Assembly (NCBI GenBank): GCA_027488495.1
Contig: JAIYBO010000070.1
Span: 1-25,697 of the forward strand
DNA from: Bacteroidota bacterium
GTDB lineage: Bacteria > Bacteroidota > Bacteroidia > NS11-12g > UBA955
DNA: 25,697 bases
Direction: 5' to 3'
The translations under genes and the position numbers were made by a program. Positions 23,078 to 25,697 of the stretch are shown one piece after another. The notes beneath the pieces are model-generated. The model searched no databases. It was not told the origin of the DNA and worked only from the letters and a program-made list of their open reading frames with translations. Each line of letters starts with the position of its first letter. Position 1 is the first letter of the stretch.

Positions 23078-25697
23078 TCACTTCCTAAATAGGCATTAAA
23101 ATACTCATATAAATTCTGCGGGCATTCATGTTCTAATTCCCATGTAATTTGAACTACGCTTTTACCATCGATTTTCCCTTCAATAAAATTAGGATTACCC
23201 GCCGGCCTCAATCTACCCATACAATAGAAATCATTTTCTAGTTTTGACTTCTGGATAAACAACATCACAGGACGAGCATCATAATCGTTTTCAACAAAAG
23301 TCCTGATATCTTTACTATTAATGTCTCGACTGTGTTTAGACATCCAATGAAACTGTTTTTGATCAATAAAATAATCTTCGTACTGAGTCGCCTTTGAGAT
23401 ATTCATATCCTTTTTCAATGTCACAAATAGCGGAATTATATTAGAATAAATTTTGTAGCCAAAAATCACAGCTTCTTCATTTGCTTTGAGATTAGCAATG
23501 CGCGAAAAGTCCTTTCGAGAATACTTCGAATACAATTCGAAGCCAATATCACGTATTCCTGAATTCGTATTTCTCTTGTAATATTCAATTCCAAATTTTA
23601 CGTTATCCACAAACAGATCCATAAAGAATGGATTCACAGTCAAAGCCGCATTAAACTCTTCAGTAAAATAAATAACACCACCCTTATTATTCATTATAAA
23701 ATCAGATACTTTGTGGTTTTTGTTAAATCGAAAATTTAAGTTATTCAAGGCGGATTCTATGTCTTCATCTGAGAACTTGATATTGAATTCAGCTTCCAAC
23801 TTTGACAAATCAGCTAGATTGAAATGACCATTAATTAGTAATTCATCCAAAATTGCAGACTCTATAACCCGTTTACCATTATTAACTTCCATACTGAGGT
23901 AATCTAATATTTTTAAATTATCCTCATTCATCTTTGTAGAACTAAGCTCCTTATTAACTAAATATCTCGCATACGATTTACTATAACTAACAAACGTATA
24001 TGGATCTCTTTCATCCTCAAAAAGGAAATCACACATCAATGGGATTCTTCCAAGTTTTCGTTTTAAATAGTCATAATCAGAATCTAAGAATTTCTTTTGG
24101 TTTAATGACGTTGCGTCAATCGATTTGAAGATTTGTTCTTTAGCAATTAAATCGAAATTTATTGTTGAGGAAATTGGAGTGTGTTGATCAATATTTACCA
24201 TCAATCTCCTCAATTTATCTTTATTAAACGAACGATCACCAAATAGTGCAACGGGTATTAAAAAATTCTTATCCTCATAGTTACCAATAAAATCAAGGAC
24301 CGTTAAAAACTCTTTCTCTTTGGCTTTACGCAAGCCACGGCCCAGCTGTTGAACGAACACGATGGCAGACTGTGTAGGCCTCACCATGACAACTTGGTTA
24401 ACCCGCGGAATATCTATTCCTTCATTTAGTACATCAACACTAAATAAGTAATCCAATTTTGCATCAGAATCTTGTAGTTCCAATCGATCAAAATAATCAT
24501 CTCTGATATTGATGGGAGTATCGCCATCGATAACCTGAACTCGATACCCGTTTTTTGCGAAATAATCCGCCAAAAACCTACAATGATTTAAACCAGAACA
24601 AAAAACCAAACCGCTGACAACTTCACTGTCAGCGCCATAATATTTGACCTTATCTAAAACATGCTTTGCTTGTTCTAAATATTCTAAGGCATTAAATTCA
24701 TCAATCTTGCCCTTACGATTATCTAATTTAATGTCTGTAATCCCATAATAATGAAAGTCACACAACAAATCGTCCTTCATCGCTTGATTCAATCGGATTT
24801 CATGGGCAATATTATTGTGGAACAATTTGAAAATATCGTACCCATCAGTTCTCTCAGGTGTGGCTGTCATACCCAACAAAAATTTAGGTTTGAAATAATC
24901 AATAATCATTTGATAGCTTGATGAACCGCTTCGATGTGTTTCATCAATCACTATATAATCAAATTGTTCGGGATCAAACTTCTCAATATGTTCCTTACGA
25001 CTTAATGTTTGTATGGTCGCAAATATGTAATCATTTTGAGTGTCTGTAAATTCACCAGAATATAAACCCATTTTAATATCACTGGGCATTATTGACATAA
25101 ACGTTTCCATGGCAGCTTTCGCAATACTTCGTCTATGAACAATAAATAAAAATCTCTTGGGATTGTAACTTTTCACATCAAAAGCCGACAGATAGGTTTT
25201 TCCGGTCCCAGTTGCTGAAATAATCAGCGCTCTTTTCGCACCATTTTCACGCAAGTTCTTTAAATTATCCAATGCCTTAATTTGCATTGAATTAGGAGTG
25301 ATTTGAACAGTATATTTTGTATGTGGTTCAGGCTCGGAAACATAGGGCCTCACCTTTCTGTTTTGAAAATACAGAGCTGTATACCAATTCAAAAGGTCCG
25401 GCGTCAATCGCTTGGCTTTTTGCCATGTAAAATTAAATTCCTGATTCAGCTGATGATAAATATCTCCAGCTGAACTAGAAATAATTTGCAAATTCCACTC
25501 ATTATTGTGTGTTAATGCCTGTTTTGTCAAATTACTACTTCCAACTATAATATCATGGTAATTTTTCTTACTCACCACATAGCATTTGGCATGGGAATCA
25601 ATTTCGCTAATTAAACGTACCTCTAAATTTTTGAATCTCATTAGGTAAGATAACGCCAAAGGTTCAGTGAAATATTGGTAACTCGAAACCACAATCT
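23071..25697 (-). CDS. PLD nuclease-SF2 helicase-DUF3427 protein (5' end beyond window)
   Basis: The last 874 codons or so of a large protein; the frame stays open through the right edge, and the apparent start at 25692 is an internal GTG. Visible order (numbered from 25692): PLD-type nuclease half-site HAKCYVV...IIVGSSNLT (34-55); SF2 helicase core with SATGTGKT (Walker A, Lys165), DETH box (250-253), GMTATPERTDG (274-284) and QQLGRGLRKAKEKEF (motif VI); then a C-terminal DUF3427 region with FHWMSKHSRDINS. Such PLD-helicase-DUF3427 proteins are large accessory-genome enzymes thought to act on nucleic acids, often in suspected defence loci. Base composition is clearly more A+T-rich than the housekeeping part of the window, which suggests transfer. 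Confidence 0.92.
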   Translation of the reverse strand, partial: IVVSSYQYFTEPLALSYLMRFKNLEVRLISEIDSHAKCYVVSKKNYHDIIVGSSNLTKQALTHNNEWNLQIISSSAGDIYHQLNQEFNFTWQKAKRLTPDLLNWYTALYFQNRKVRPYVSEPEPHTKYTVQITPNSMQIKALDNLKNLRENGAKRALIISATGTGKTYLSAFDVKSYNPKRFLFIVHRRSIAKAAMETFMSIMPSDIKMGLYSGEFTDTQNDYIFATIQTLSRKEHIEKFDPEQFDYIVIDETHRSGSSSYQMIIDYFKPKFLLGMTATPERTDGYDIFKLFHNNIAHEIRLNQAMKDDLLCDFHYYGITDIKLDNRKGKIDEFNALEYLEQAKHVLDKVKYYGADSEVVSGLVFCSGLNHCRFLADYFAKNGYRVQVIDGDTPINIRDDYFDRLELQDSDAKLDYLFSVDVLNEGIDIPRVNQVVMVRPTQSAIVFVQQLGRGLRKAKEKEFLTVLDFIGNYEDKNFLIPVALFGDRSFNKDKLRRLMVNIDQHTPISSTINFDLIAKEQIFKSIDATSLNQKKFLDSDYDYLKRKLGRIPLMCDFLFEDERDPYTFVSYSKSYARYLVNKELSSTKMNEDNLKILDYLSMEVNNGKRVIESAILDELLINGHFNLADLSKLEAEFNIKFSDEDIESALNNLNFRFNKNHKVSDFIMNNKGGVIYFTEEFNAALTVNPFFMDLFVDNVKFGIEYYKRNTNSGIRDIGFELYSKYSRKDFSRIANLKANEEAVIFGYKIYSNIIPLFVTLKKDMNISKATQYEDYFIDQKQFHWMSKHSRDINSKDIRTFVENDYDARPVMLFIQKSKLENDFYCMGRLRPAGNPNFIEGKIDGKSVVQITWELEHECPQNLYEYFNAYLGSDQ

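Overview
The window looks like chromosome of a Bacteroidota bacterium. Several genes and the tRNA are preceded by the phylum's -7 promoter box (TAnnTTTG), sometimes only a few bases before the ATG. Shine-Dalgarno sequences are mostly absent, secreted proteins carry Bacteroidota-style signal peptides and lipoboxes, and the LemA/TPM cluster and the single-domain GT51 protein suit this group. I cannot assign a genus.

Layout. (1) 1-1935: the tail of an unidentified upstream gene, then a tightly coupled lemA - TPM - TPM operon (cell-envelope proteins). (2) 1999-12205: housekeeping genes on the + strand: uvrA (excision repair), purB (purine synthesis), a membrane-anchored GT51 peptidoglycan glycosyltransferase with a long AsmA-like N-terminal region, clpB (disaggregase) and a secreted protein of unknown function. 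(3) 12371-15546: a perfect 15-bp terminator hairpin separates these from the minus-strand translation operon thrS-infC-rpmI-rplT. (4) 15669-16685: tRNA-Ser(GCU) with a consensus Bacteroidota promoter and a terminator, then a secreted endonuclease/exonuclease/phosphatase-family enzyme whose promoter abuts that terminator. (5) 16662-19074: a lipoprotein alpha/beta hydrolase (proline iminopeptidase-like) and a DUF4143-type ATPase, both on the minus strand.

(6) 19075-25697 is the accessory region and the most interesting part. Upstream of the ATPase lies a three-copy 33-bp tandem array carrying -7-like boxes. Next come two cassette-like units in the same orientation. Each has a 35-bp palindromic element (P) just past the stop, one unrelated minus-strand envelope gene (a lipoprotein, then a beta-barrel-like protein), and a 209-bp direct repeat (R, about 95% identical) upstream of the start. 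Each R copy ends in a + strand -7 box and the same 14-codon start of a gene resembling a MazG-like nucleotide pyrophosphohydrolase. Both copies break off at the same base. In the second unit that start is joined, out of frame, to the last ~65 codons of a DUF2075-type helicase. Next is a HNH-HIT fusion gene with one in-frame TAG at codon 51. Convergent with it, and overlapping it by 7 bp, is a PLD-nuclease/SF2-helicase/DUF3427 protein that runs off the right edge.

My reading is an eroded MazG - DUF2075 - HNH/HIT - PLD-helicase nucleic-acid-processing island, probably anti-phage, whose 5' part was lost while repeat-flanked envelope genes accumulated beside it. The sequence elements were read directly. 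The defence role and the cassette idea are inferences.
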